DNA of 64,000 bases from Balaenoptera acutorostrata (lineage: Eukaryota > Chordata > Mammalia > Artiodactyla > Balaenopteridae). The notes beneath the pieces are model-generated. The model did no database searches. It saw only the letters and a program-made list of their open reading frames with translations, and was not told the DNA's origin. Positions 35,774-43,099 of the stretch are shown piece by piece (position 1 is the stretch's first letter; every line of letters begins with the position of its first letter). A program made the translations under genes and the position numbers. The stretch lies in assembly GCF_949987535.1 (NCBI RefSeq), contig NC_080067.1, positions 28,486,039 to 28,550,038 on the forward strand, read 5' to 3'.

Positions 35774-38700
35774 TGTATGTATGTATGTATTTATGGCTGT
35801 GTTGGGTCTTCATTTCTGTGCGAGGGCTTTCTCCAGTTGCGGCGAGCTGGGGCCACTCTTCATCGCTGTGCGCGGGCCTCTCACTATCGCAGCCTCTCTT
35901 GTTGTGGAGCACAGGCTCCAGACGCGCAGGCTCAGTAGTTGTGGTGCACGGGCTTAGTTGCTCCGCGGCATGTGGGATCTTCCCAGACCAGGGCTCGAAC
36001 CTGTGTCCCCTGCATTGGCAGGCAGATTCTCAACCACTGCGCCACCAGGGAAGCCCAGAAGCTAATCATTCTTAAAAGAAGTCTCTAAATTTAAGACAAT
36101 CTGTTATAAAAATTGAGCCTGGAGTAATTTCTGTAACTTTTTAAAAAAATATATTTATTTATTTATTTTTGGCTGCGTTGGGTCTTCGTTGCTGTGCAGG
36201 GGCTTTTTCTAGTTGCGGCGAGTGGGGGCTACTCTTCGTTGCAGTGCACGGGCTTCTTATTGCAGTGCCTTCTCTTGTTGTGGAGCACGGGCTCTAGGTA
36301 CGTGGGCTTCAGTAGTTGTGGCTCGCGGGCTCTAGAGCGCAGTCTCAGTAGTTGTGGCGCACGGGCTTAGTTGCTCCGCGGCATGTGGGATCTTCCCGGA
36401 CCAGGGCTTGAACCCGTGTCCCCTGCATTGGCAGGCAGATTCTTAACCACTGCGCCACCAGGGAAGTCCATCTGTAACTTTTAATTCATGGAAAATTTCG
36501 AGCATATACAAAGTAAACAGAACAATATAATGAATCTCTATGTATTCATCATCCAATTTCAACAATAATCATCATTTTACTATTCTATCAATATCACTAC
36601 CCAATGCTCACCACCTGCATTATTATTATTATTATTATCATTTTACAGGTTTGGGGGAGGTAAATTCAATACTCTGAAATGCACAAGTCTTAGCTGTAAA
36701 AATCTGAGAAATGGATCTGCCCGTGTGAACCACACTCCTATGATGATAATAGAATCATTTCCCACAAAATTCCATATCCCTTGTCAGTCAATCTGCTGGC
36801 TCTTCACACCATTTTTCTAAAAATTTTCACCTTAGATTAGTTTTATTCTAGAGCTTCATATACATGGAATTATACGGTGTGTCCTCTTCTGTGTCTGACT
36901 TCTCTTGCTTAGTACAATTTCTGAGATACATTCATGTTGCTGTGTGTACTAGTAGTTTGTTCCCTGACATTGCTAAGTAGTATTCTGGGGTGTGGAAACC
37001 AGAGTTTGTTCACCTATTCTCCTGCTGATATTCATTTGGCTTGCTTCCAGTCTGGGCTTCTGTGAATAACGCTGCTATGAACATTTTTGTATAAATCTCT
37101 TTAGGGACATGTATTTTCATTTCTCTTGTATAAATATCCAGGAATGCAATTGCTGGGCCAAGAGTAGATGTAGATGTTTAACTTCATAAGAAACTACCAA
37201 AATTTTTTCCCCAAGCGGTTGTAGCATTTTTTACCTCTCAAGGGATGAGCACTTTGGTTGCATCACATCCTTGCCAGCATTTAGTGCCGTCAGTTTTTTT
37301 AGCCAACCCGGTTGGTATGTAATGGTATCTCACTGTGGTTTTAATTTGCATTTCCCTGTTAACTAAGGACACTGAACAGTTTTTCATGTACTTATGAGTC
37401 ATTCATATACTTTCTTCCGGAAAGTATCTGTTCAAGTATTTGCCCATTTTTATATTTATGGGGATCTTTATCTTTGTACTGTTGAGTTCTTTATATATTT
37501 TGAATACAAATCCTTTATGAGGTTGTTTTGCAAATATTTTCTCCTATTCTGTAGGTTGCCTATCCATCTTTGTAACATTGCCTTTTATAAGCATTAGTTT
37601 TGATTTTAATGAAGTTTGCATGGTACATATTTTTCCATCCTTTTATGTTGAACCTATTTTTGTCTTTGTATTTCAAGTGCTTTCTTTTAGACAATTATGG
37701 TTGGGCTCTGCTTTTTAACCCATTCTAATAATTACTGTCTTCTAATGAGAGTATTTAATCCTCTACCTTTAATGTATTTATTGACATGTTTGGATTGAGT
37801 GTGCCAATTACTATTTTGTTCTATTTGTCACACCTTTCTCTTATTCCATCTGTTCTTCCTTTCCTGCCTTCTTTGGGCTGTTCAATAATTCTGGTATTCT
37901 ATTTTAATCTTTTGTCTTTTAGCTAAAATATGTGTGTTTTTAATGGGTTCTCCAAGGACAGCTTATTTAGAGTTAACAGTGTATTTCTTCAGGTACTGTA
38001 TATTTCCATTTGCTCCTCCATCCTTTGTTCTATTGTTGTCATATATATTATGTCATACAGTACGCTTGCCACAATAGAGTGGTAGTTTTTTGTTTGTTTT
38101 GTTTTGAACGACACATGTAAAGAAATTAGAGAATAAAATAAAATATAGACTTCTATATTTACCATTTCCAGTGGCCTTCAATCTTTCCATTACCTTTGGG
38201 TTACCCTGTGGGGCCACTTCCCTTCAACTTGAGAAACTTCCTTAAATATTTCTTGTGATGCAGGTGTTTATCTGAAAATGTCTTTATTTCATTTCCATTT
38301 TTTTTTTTTACCGTTACTATTATTCCATTTTTTTAAACATCTTTATTGGAGTATAATTACTTTACAATGGTGCGTTAGTTTCTGCTTTATAACAAAGTGA
38401 ATCAGCTATACATATACATATATCCCCATATCTCCTCCCTCTTGCGTCTCCCTCCCACCCTCCCTACCCCACCCCTCTAGGTGGTCACAAAGCACCAAGC
38501 TGATCTCCCTGTGCTATGCGGCTGCTTCCCACTAGCTATCTATTTCACATTTGGTAGTGTATATATGTCCATGCCACTCTCTCACTTCGTCCCAGCTTAC
38601 CCTTCCCCCTCCCCGTGTCCTCAAGTCCATTCTCTACGTCTGCGTCTTTATTCCTGACCTGCCCCTAGGTTCTTCAGAACCACTTTTTTTTTTTTTTAGA

Positions 38701-41552
38701 TTCCACATAAATGTGTTAGCATACAGTATTTGTTTTTCTCTTTCTGACTTACTTTCATTTTTGAAGACTAGCTGTAGAATTCTGGGTTGATACTTTTATT
38801 CCAGCACTTTAAAAATGCTGTTCCACTGCCTTCTGGCCTCCACTGTTTCTGATTAAAAGAAAGCCATCCTTGATACCATTGTTCTTCTGTACGTAATTTG
38901 GGTTTTATCTAATTGATTTTAAGATTTTCTCTTTATCTTTCGATTTCTGTAATTTAATTATGATGTGCCTAGGTGTGGCTTCATTTTTATTTATCTTAAT
39001 TTAGATTTGTTGATCTTCTTGGCTCTATAAATTGATGTTCTTCACTAAATTTGGATGGCCTCAAGCCATCATTTCTTGAGATACTTTTTCTGCATTATTA
39101 TCACTCTCTTTTTCTTTTGGGACACAAATTACACATGTGTTAGACCACTTGACATTGTCTCACTGGTCTCCGAGGCTCTCTTTCTTTCATCTTTTTCCTC
39201 CTGGTTCTTCAGCTTGGATCATTTCTATTCAAATCCACTGCCTTTTTCTTCTACCACCTCCAATCTGCTTGTAAGCCCATCAGGTAAATTAAAAAATTAC
39301 ATATTCTGTATCTTTCAGCTCTAGTATTACCATTTTCTTTTTTTATATAGTTTCTTTTCTGAGATTCTCAATCTGTTTATTTTTTACACATATATTTCCC
39401 TTTAAATCCTTAAACATTTATAATAGCTGTTTTAAAGTGCTTGTCTGCTAACTGTAACTTCTGGGTTATTTTGGGGTCAGTTTTTATTGACTGCTTTTTT
39501 TCTTGAATATGGACACACTTTCCTGGTTTCATCACATGATTGGATACTGGACATTATGAATGATACATTATAAAGTCTCTAGATTCTGTTGTGTTCCTAT
39601 AAAAAGTGACTTTTGTTCTAGCAGGCATTCAACTTGGCTAGACCCAAGCTCAAAGTCTGTTGCCTTGGCAGTGGGCGGCAGTTGTAATCTCTGTTTTTTT
39701 CATCCTCCAGATGATGCTTTTGTGCCAGGCCAACTGAGTTCTCCCTCATATATGTAGAGTTTAGCCATTAGCCAAAGATTTAGCTGGATTATACCTAAAT
39801 TTTTTGTGTCTCAATTCTTCTTTGGGATTTCCTCCCAAAGGTTCTGGCTGCTTTCTCAAACCAGCGATGTTGCACTATAGCCCAAGGCAAGAAAAGATTA
39901 GGAGTGCCTGTAGGCGGAAGGCTGTAAGTTTAACAGATCTTGACCACTGTGGTTGTCTTCCAAGGGTAGAGGTTTCTACCCTTGGGAGCGCACATGTACT
40001 GACACGAAACGATCCCAACTTGTACCATGAAGTGTAAAGAAGAAGTTGTGAAACAATATGAACGTATGATACCACTTATATATTTTAAAAGCTATTGCAA
40101 AAGTTCATACATATAAGTAAGTGCACATAGACGGTATGGGAACTACCAGCCATGGCTATTTCTAAGAGGGGACTACAATGGGGTGAAATGTTTCTATAGC
40201 TGCATGTGTATATCTGTATGCAGGCTTCACATTTTTACTCCATGAATTTCTACATTTGAATTTTTATAAGAATATATATGGGCTTTAAAAAAGACTGATT
40301 TTTTTTTTCCACACACACACACTGTATTTTATTTTTACAAGAGATAAATAGACTGACACCAAGCATTGTACATGGATGACCACAACAAAAGCAACAATGA
40401 TTGCAATTACCAAACATGAAACACACTCATACTATGTCATAATATTGACATTCAGTCCAGTAATCCTCCACTGTAACAGCTCCTTTACTTTGCAGTGAAA
40501 ATTGATTTGTATATTCTTTGCCTCTCAGTCCTTGTGGGATTTTTTTTTTTAATTCAGACAGAAAGTCACAAAAATTATACTCATCCTCATCAGTTCACTC
40601 AGTCCCATGTAATTAATTTTTTTTTCATCTTGATCTTTTGTTAGCACTTTTATGAGTTCATCAGTTTTTCATTAGAGTTCTGAAAATGCTTATTCATTCA
40701 GTTCAGCAATAGAGTCAGTTACCAGAAACCTGTACTTGTCAGAGTAAAAGACTGATATTTTTTATGGTTTATCTCAGAATATTGAATATAGTTTCCTGTG
40801 CTATACAGTAGGACCTTGTTGTTTATCCATTCTATATGTAATAGTTTGCATCTGCTAATCCCAAACTCCCACTCCATCCCTCCCCAACCCTCCCTTCCCC
40901 TTGGCAAGACTGATTTTTTTTTTAAGATTTTTTTTGATGTGGACCATTTTTAAAGTCTTTATTAAATTTGTTACAACACTGCATCTGTTTTATGTTTTGG
41001 TTTTTTGGCCGCAAGGCATGTGGGATCTTAGCTCCCCGACCAGGGATAGAACCTGCACCACCTGCATTGGAAGGCGAAGTCTTAACCACGAGACCACCAA
41101 GGAAGTCCCAAGACTGATTTTTTAATGGTCTCTTGATGGTTTGGTGGTATTTATTAGCTCTTTGCTTGAGAAGAATTGCTCTTAAACTTTAGATTAAATG
41201 AGTAAATCCACATAAAGTGCCTAGAACAGTGCCTGACACACAGGAGGCATTCAACAACCGTGAGCCCTTATTATTGCTGTTATGTGGAAACGATACCTCT
41301 TTCATTTGGTTCAGCGGCAGAGAACATGGCCATGAAGCCATTCCCAGCTGTGTTGGCATCGGAAATCATCTGCACCATCATCTTGTTGCCGCTGGACACA
41401 AGAGCTCCGGGCCGGAACGTGCCGCAGAAGCGCCCAATGCGCTGGCCATTGGAGTGGCCATTGTACACGTCCACAAAGTCATAGCGACACAGGTTGTCAC
41501 TCTCCAGGTCTATGAATCGGAAATTAAGAACTACTACTTTTCCCTCGGGGAC
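13125..41552 (-). CDS. PCOLCE2: PCOLCE2, procollagen C-endopeptidase enhancer 2 (exons 3-9, 5' end outside window)
   Basis: This is a secreted extracellular-matrix glycoprotein that binds fibrillar procollagens and stimulates removal of the C-propeptide by BMP-1/tolloid proteinases. Seven exons, listed separately, join on the minus strand into 1056 coding nt (351 residues plus TAA). All 12 internal splice junctions are GT/AG and every phase matches. Recognisable segments in order are CUB1 ([20 protein letters not shown]), CUB2 ([32 protein letters not shown]), a Thr/Pro-rich linker, and an NTR (netrin-like) domain ending KNKQC. From memory human PCOLCE2 is 415 residues with 64 before the equivalent Val, so 64 + 351 = 415 and no indel is needed. 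The paralogue PCOLCE differs in linker and NTR sequence. Introns 3 to 8 are 7183, 2778, 7505, 5368, 2511 and 2027 bp. Exons 1-2 were not found up to 64000. Confidence 0.97.
13256..15282 (-). other. PCOLCE2 intron 8
   Basis: This 2027-bp intron is mostly unique sequence. A short (GT)n run sits near 14322. The stretch around 14430-14730 resembles the degenerate 3' end of an old interspersed repeat, but I could not assign it. Confidence 0.85.
15283..15450 (-). CDS. PCOLCE2: PCOLCE2 exon 8 (NTR core)
   Basis: The 168-bp exon codes for residues 317-372 plus one base. It starts [15 protein letters not shown], continues [15 protein letters not shown] and [12 protein letters not shown], and ends [11 protein letters not shown]. 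This is the beta-rich NTR core with two more cysteines. From memory the human protein reads TTITRDGS and SARLTVVC at the two variable spots, so this sequence has several non-conservative changes there. Acceptor ttttgcag, donor gtgagt. Confidence 0.97.
15451..17961 (-). other. PCOLCE2 intron 7
   Basis: This 2511-bp intron holds one clear event, the retrocopy at 15974-16296 with its target-site duplication. The rest (16313-17961) is anonymous sequence with no recognised gene or repeat. Confidence 0.85.
15974..16296 (-). pseudogene. Processed retrocopy of an unidentified mRNA 3' end
   Basis: Perfect 16-bp duplications tctctccttgaacttt flank it at 15958-15973 and 16297-16312. In minus orientation it ends with AATAAA (15991-15996) followed about 15 nt later by a short A run at the junction, the layout of a reverse-transcribed polyadenylated transcript. 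It has no L1 or SINE similarity. No coding frame is recognisable, so only 3'UTR seems copied. The source gene is unknown. Confidence 0.8.
17962..18045 (-). CDS. PCOLCE2: PCOLCE2 exon 7 (start of NTR domain)
   Basis: The 84-bp exon codes for residues 289-316 plus one base. It reads [17 protein letters not shown] and ends ESNYCLSNF. It carries the first three cysteines of the netrin-like domain. The acceptor is gaatgaag, a weak pyrimidine tract; the donor is gtaaga. Start and end phase are both 1. Confidence 0.95.
18698..19252 (+). mobile_element. MER20 (hAT-Charlie) split by a SINE
   Basis: The left part (18698-18871) runs from cagtggttctcagtcagggg through catctagtgggtatataacc to aggacagcccccaacagc. 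The right part resumes after the SINE with attatctggccaaaaatg and ends gttgagaaact. This matches the known MER20 layout. MER20 is a non-autonomous DNA transposon shared by placental mammals. Confidence 0.85.
18872..19198 (+). mobile_element. CHR-2 type SINE inserted in MER20
   Basis: It opens ggcttccctggtgtgcagtg, with ggttcgagccc as B box, and ends gacccaacacagccaaaaat followed by a long mixed A-rich tail. The target duplication aaagaattatctgg is at about 18858-18871 and 19203-19216. Confidence 0.93.
20220..21960 (+). repeat. L2 LINE ORF remnant, interrupted
   Basis: Pyrimidine-rich sequence with the order of an L2 reverse-transcriptase region, e.g. gagtgatcttcaccaagtg then acttaggataaaacccc near the end. 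Long open frames in it reflect composition. It is interrupted at 21366-21554. Left boundary uncertain. Confidence 0.55.
21366..21554 (-). mobile_element. Poly(T)-led retroinsertion of unidentified origin
   Basis: A run of T at the left edge and a perfect 16-bp duplication gcacagcttaacttat at 21350-21365 and 21555-21570 show a minus-oriented retrotransposition into L2. The body is AT-rich; its far end (gtgttatttcatttaaacc) looks MIR-like. The source transcript was not recognised. Confidence 0.75.
22020..22155. repeat. hAT-Charlie family remnant (MER3/MER33-like)
   Basis: The ends are inverted relatives: gccgtccaatatggtagcc on the left and gccactgtattgcatggcac on the right, with an AT-rich centre. 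This is the pattern of short non-autonomous hAT elements. The exact subfamily is uncertain. Confidence 0.6.
22195..22227. repeat. (GT)n microsatellite
   Basis: A dinucleotide run with one gc interruption. Confidence 0.95.
22461..22504. repeat. 22-bp tandem duplication
   Basis: Two copies with period 22 (ataaaagctggggaacca starts at 22461 and 22483), essentially identical. Confidence 0.92.
23414..23568 (-). CDS. PCOLCE2: PCOLCE2 exon 6 (end of CUB2 and linker)
   Basis: The 155-bp exon codes for residues 237-288 plus one base. It completes CUB2 ([20 protein letters not shown], then [10 protein letters not shown]) and begins the linker [20 protein letters not shown]. The linker is rich in Thr and Pro and is a plausible O-glycosylated spacer between CUB2 and NTR. 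Acceptor tcttttag, donor gtaagt. It is the most diverged exon in the window, as expected for a linker. Confidence 0.96.
23738..23915 (+). repeat. MIR remnant
   Basis: Shows the MIR core order: acatctactgaacgtttgct, cttcacaacaaccctgttat, then gatttgcccaaggccctcgg. Confidence 0.75.
25400..26085 (+). repeat. L2 LINE 3' portion
   Basis: Contains the L2 3' signature: ctgcttggaatgagtctgtc, agactcagcttcaagaggca and a terminus like L2 near 26050 (gtaaatgtttctgaactgaa). No coding capacity. Confidence 0.65.
26546..26879 (-). mobile_element. CHR-2 type SINE, older subtype
   Basis: In plus reading it starts with the complement of the A-tail (attatttatttatttttggc) and ends with gccactagggaagtct. It has the older features: ggcttcagcagttgtggc module and the complement of ggttaagaatctgcct. 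Duplication of about tattttcaattt at both sides is imperfect. Confidence 0.9.
27167..27517 (-). mobile_element. CHR-2 type SINE with 24-bp internal duplication
   Basis: Perfect 15-bp duplication tttaaggtgtatttt at 27152-27166 and 27518-27532. The element contains a tandem 24-bp repeat (units at 27292 and 27316, ctcttcatcgcggtg) and the variants cattagcagg and cggttcgtgcgag. The SINE at 56611 shares all of these. Confidence 0.95.
29212..29646 (-). mobile_element. Extended CHR-2 type SINE (~430 bp)
   Basis: Flanked by cctttggtgcttttt (about 29197) and cctttcgtgcttttt (about 29647). It is about 100 bp longer than the other copies because the central module with cagtagttgtgg/cagtagttgcag is repeated several times between 29380 and 29540. 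Confidence 0.92.
30430..30545 (+). repeat. MIR-like remnant
   Basis: The pattern gaggagttaagtaacttgtc followed by agtaagtggcagagctctta is the 3' half of MIR. Confidence 0.65.
31074..31210 (-). CDS. PCOLCE2: PCOLCE2 exon 5 (CUB2, middle)
   Basis: The 137-bp exon codes for residues 192-236 plus two bases of Ala237. It reads [20 protein letters not shown], then [12 protein letters not shown], and ends YCGDSPPA. It holds the second CUB2 cysteine pair and the conserved acidic/Tyr motif. Acceptor actaaag, donor gtgagt. Start phase 0, end phase 2. Confidence 0.97.
31211..33988 (-). other. PCOLCE2 intron 4
   Basis: This 2778-bp intron is AT-rich and nearly repeat-free apart from a GT microsatellite near 33045. 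I see no SINE and no recognisable young L1. Confidence 0.85.
33045..33070. repeat. (GT)n microsatellite
   Basis: A pure dinucleotide run preceded by an imperfect gtgtgtgaagtg segment. Confidence 0.95.
33989..34113 (-). CDS. PCOLCE2: PCOLCE2 exon 4 (CUB2, first part)
   Basis: The 125-bp exon codes for residues 150-191. It opens [14 protein letters not shown], the start of CUB2, and ends [11 protein letters not shown]. The acceptor is acttcag before gggatc and the donor is gtgaga. Start phase 1, end phase 0. It has the first two CUB2 cysteines. From memory the human protein has Asp where this one has Glu in LERPS, a conservative change. Confidence 0.97.
34279..34331. repeat. (AC)n microsatellite
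   Basis: A long AC run interrupted once by atacag. Likely polymorphic. Confidence 0.95.
35506..35592. mobile_element. Mariner-type MITE
   Basis: About 87 bp forming a near-perfect palindrome: left arm ttgggttggccaaaaagttc, right arm its complement ending ggtcaacccaa. Short mariner derivatives with this terminal repeat are known from ruminants and cetaceans. It contains no transposase. Confidence 0.85.
35741..36056 (-). mobile_element. CHR-2 type SINE
   Basis: Perfect 16-bp duplication agaagctaatcattct at 35725-35740 and 36057-36072. The tail complement is an expanded (TTTA)n/(TGTA)n run at 35741-35790. Confidence 0.96.
36142..36470 (-). mobile_element. CHR-2 type SINE, older subtype
   Basis: 12-bp duplication tctgtaactttt at 36130-36141 and 36471-36482. 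Carries the ggcttcagtagttgtggc module and the complement of ggttaagaatctgcct. Same orientation as, and only 70 bp from, the previous SINE. Confidence 0.94.
36483..39560 (-). repeat. Old antisense LINE-1 (L1M-like), interrupted
   Basis: 36483-37700 reads as complement of an old L1 3' region and late ORF2 (gctgctatgaacatttttgt; tgcaaatattttctcctatt). 37700-38300 and 38752-39560 fit more 5' segments, e.g. ctgttccactgccttctggc. A younger L1 3' end inserted at 38332. Boundaries approximate. Confidence 0.65.
38332..38751 (-). mobile_element. 5'-truncated LINE-1 3' end, antisense
   Basis: Complement of the same L1 3' end seen at 1700-2176 (catctttattggagtataat; tctaggtggtcacaaagcac). About 420 bp. 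The older L1 resumes directly after it with tttcattttt, which also precedes it in similar form, so a short target duplication is likely. Confidence 0.85.
40300..40747 (-). pseudogene. Retrocopy of an unidentified mRNA 3' end
   Basis: A T run at 40299-40309 (poly(A) in minus orientation) is followed by about 440 bp of sequence unlike L1 or SINE. Target copies aagactgat lie at 40291-40299 and 40748-40756. No coding frame is visible; it looks like part of a 3'UTR. I have a sense of a commonly retrocopied transcript but cannot name it. Confidence 0.7.
40757..40905 (-). mobile_element. Internal LINE-1 3'UTR fragment, antisense
   Basis: Reads as the complement of L1 3'UTR (tatggtttatctcagaatat to ctcccttccccttggc), lacking both the L1 terminus and a long T run. 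Flanked by aagactgat at 40748-40756 and 40906-40914. Confidence 0.8.
40915..41109 (-). mobile_element. CHR-1 type SINE
   Basis: In plus reading it has the complement of the 3' tail (aagtctttattaaatttgtt), then gccgcaaggcatgtgggatc and ends accaaggaagtccc. Duplications aagactgattttttt at 40906 and aagactgatttttt at 41110. Confidence 0.94.
41205..41285 (+). repeat. MIR 3' end next to PCOLCE2 exon 3
   Basis: agtgcctgacacacaggagg followed by cattcaacaa and a cttattattg end is the MIR 3' terminus. It ends about 12 bp from the exon 3 splice donor. Confidence 0.7.
41297..41552 (-). CDS. PCOLCE2: PCOLCE2 exon 3 (CUB1, second part)
   Basis: The 256-bp exon codes for residues 65-149 plus the first base of Gly150. 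It starts [13 protein letters not shown] and ends AAEPNERG. The acceptor reads ttggcag then gtcccc; the donor is gtatcg. It holds most of the first CUB domain: the Cys pair (NLC and RFC), YDFVDVYNG and [11 protein letters not shown]. Acidic residues of these motifs form the calcium site in CUB domains of this family. Start phase is 0, end phase 1, matching exon 4. Confidence 0.97.
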
Positions 41553-43099
41553 CTGCCAAGAAAAGGGCCAAGTGGAAAACCGTGTCATGAAAACATGTGA
41601 AATCTTCACATCTAGCCAATTACTAAAATGAGCAGATAAAAGTTTAATACCCAAAATGATGCTTTTTCTTCCCTCAACTCTGAACTAGGCCAGAAAAGAT
41701 TTTCTACCATAATGCATTCCTAGTAAAAGATAAGCATTTTTTCTCTTTTGACAAATTCCACAGTTCTCTAGGGCACAGGAGCTTATTCCTAGGGAGTTTG
41801 TCTCAACAAAGCTGCAAAATATTGGATCAGTCTTATTAATTGATAAGTCATTGCTGACAAAGAATACCAGTCCTGATTGGACCTTAGCACACATTTGCAT
41901 ATTTTAAAGCACCATGGCACTCAGAGATGGTGCTTGGCAAAGCAACATTTGAAATGCCATTTTTCACAAATATTACAATAGGACGATCTCAATATACAGA
42001 ATGTTTCTATGAAGTTCAAACTGAAGGGGTGATTTGGCAATTGTGCAGTTAATTTACAGATAATCCACTTTGGATCCTGAATAATCCCGATCAACTATCT
42101 ACACTGATTATATTAATTGAGTAATTGTTGAATCATCTCTTTTCAAAGTCGCTGAGTTTTTATTTGTTTTCCAGGTGAAAACTTTGTATAACAGGCAGCC
42201 TTGAAACACAATACACTGATGAAAAAGATGTGTTTTCACTCTCTCATAAGACTTTCTTCACCATAATCTCCTCCTCTCTCCTTGTTCCCTGAATAGGTAG
42301 AGGAAATAGGCTATAAAAGCATTTGTCAGGATTCTTACAAAAGCCCCATTTATTTCCCAGTTCACACTATTTTAATTTCTTCATCCAAGCTGTTTAAAGT
42401 CTTGATCAGCTTTGTTTCATACTCAATAGAATAAGAATTTCATTCTGTAAAAGCATACAGATGACAAAGGTCAGTGATTAAAGAAAAAAAAAACACAAGC
42501 AACACTGATTGCTTCATCTTAATTAACTATCTCAGACTCAAAGATCAACAGATGCTTTCATATAAATATGGCTTCCCCATGCTGGTAAATGCCATGAATT
42601 TTTTTTCCTATAATAAGAAGTGTTTCAGTGTTATTTGCCTTTTTTGTCAAACACATACACACCCAATGTAGAAGCTGTAACAGAGTAGTCACAAGAAGAG
42701 GGATATTTTGGCTTTGACATGGTTGCATTCTAATTGCTCGAAGCTTATCTTAAGTGTGAATATCAGAAGCTCTAAAGCCACAGTCTAAGAAGCTGATAGC
42801 AAAAAATGCAATTAAATTTTTAAGCATGCTCACGGAGATAGCTGTTGTAGAATGCCTTGGTTTTATGTTCTGCTTTGTTGCATACAATCTCTATTTATCC
42901 CATGATCAGAAAATGATCAAAATGTGATGCCACGTCTGTAACCCTGAGTATAAGCAAGCTTTCTATGAAATCACTGAAACATTCCCAGCCAGGAAAAACA
43001 TTTTGAATTGAATTAGTTAGGACCATCATTGTATGAATAATGACTATTTGTATAAATGTATCGATAAACTCTATGGAGGGCAATTCAAAGCTATGAGAC

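Larger units (their letters stand above)
34114..41296 (-). other. PCOLCE2 intron 3
   Basis: This 7183-bp intron contains an AC microsatellite, a mariner MITE, two adjacent antisense CHR-2 SINEs, an old antisense L1 broken by a younger L1 3' end, and the stacked insertions at 40289-41118. 34690-35230 is a GC-richer anonymous patch with no supported gene. 39560-40280 looks like degenerate old repeat. Confidence 0.85.
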
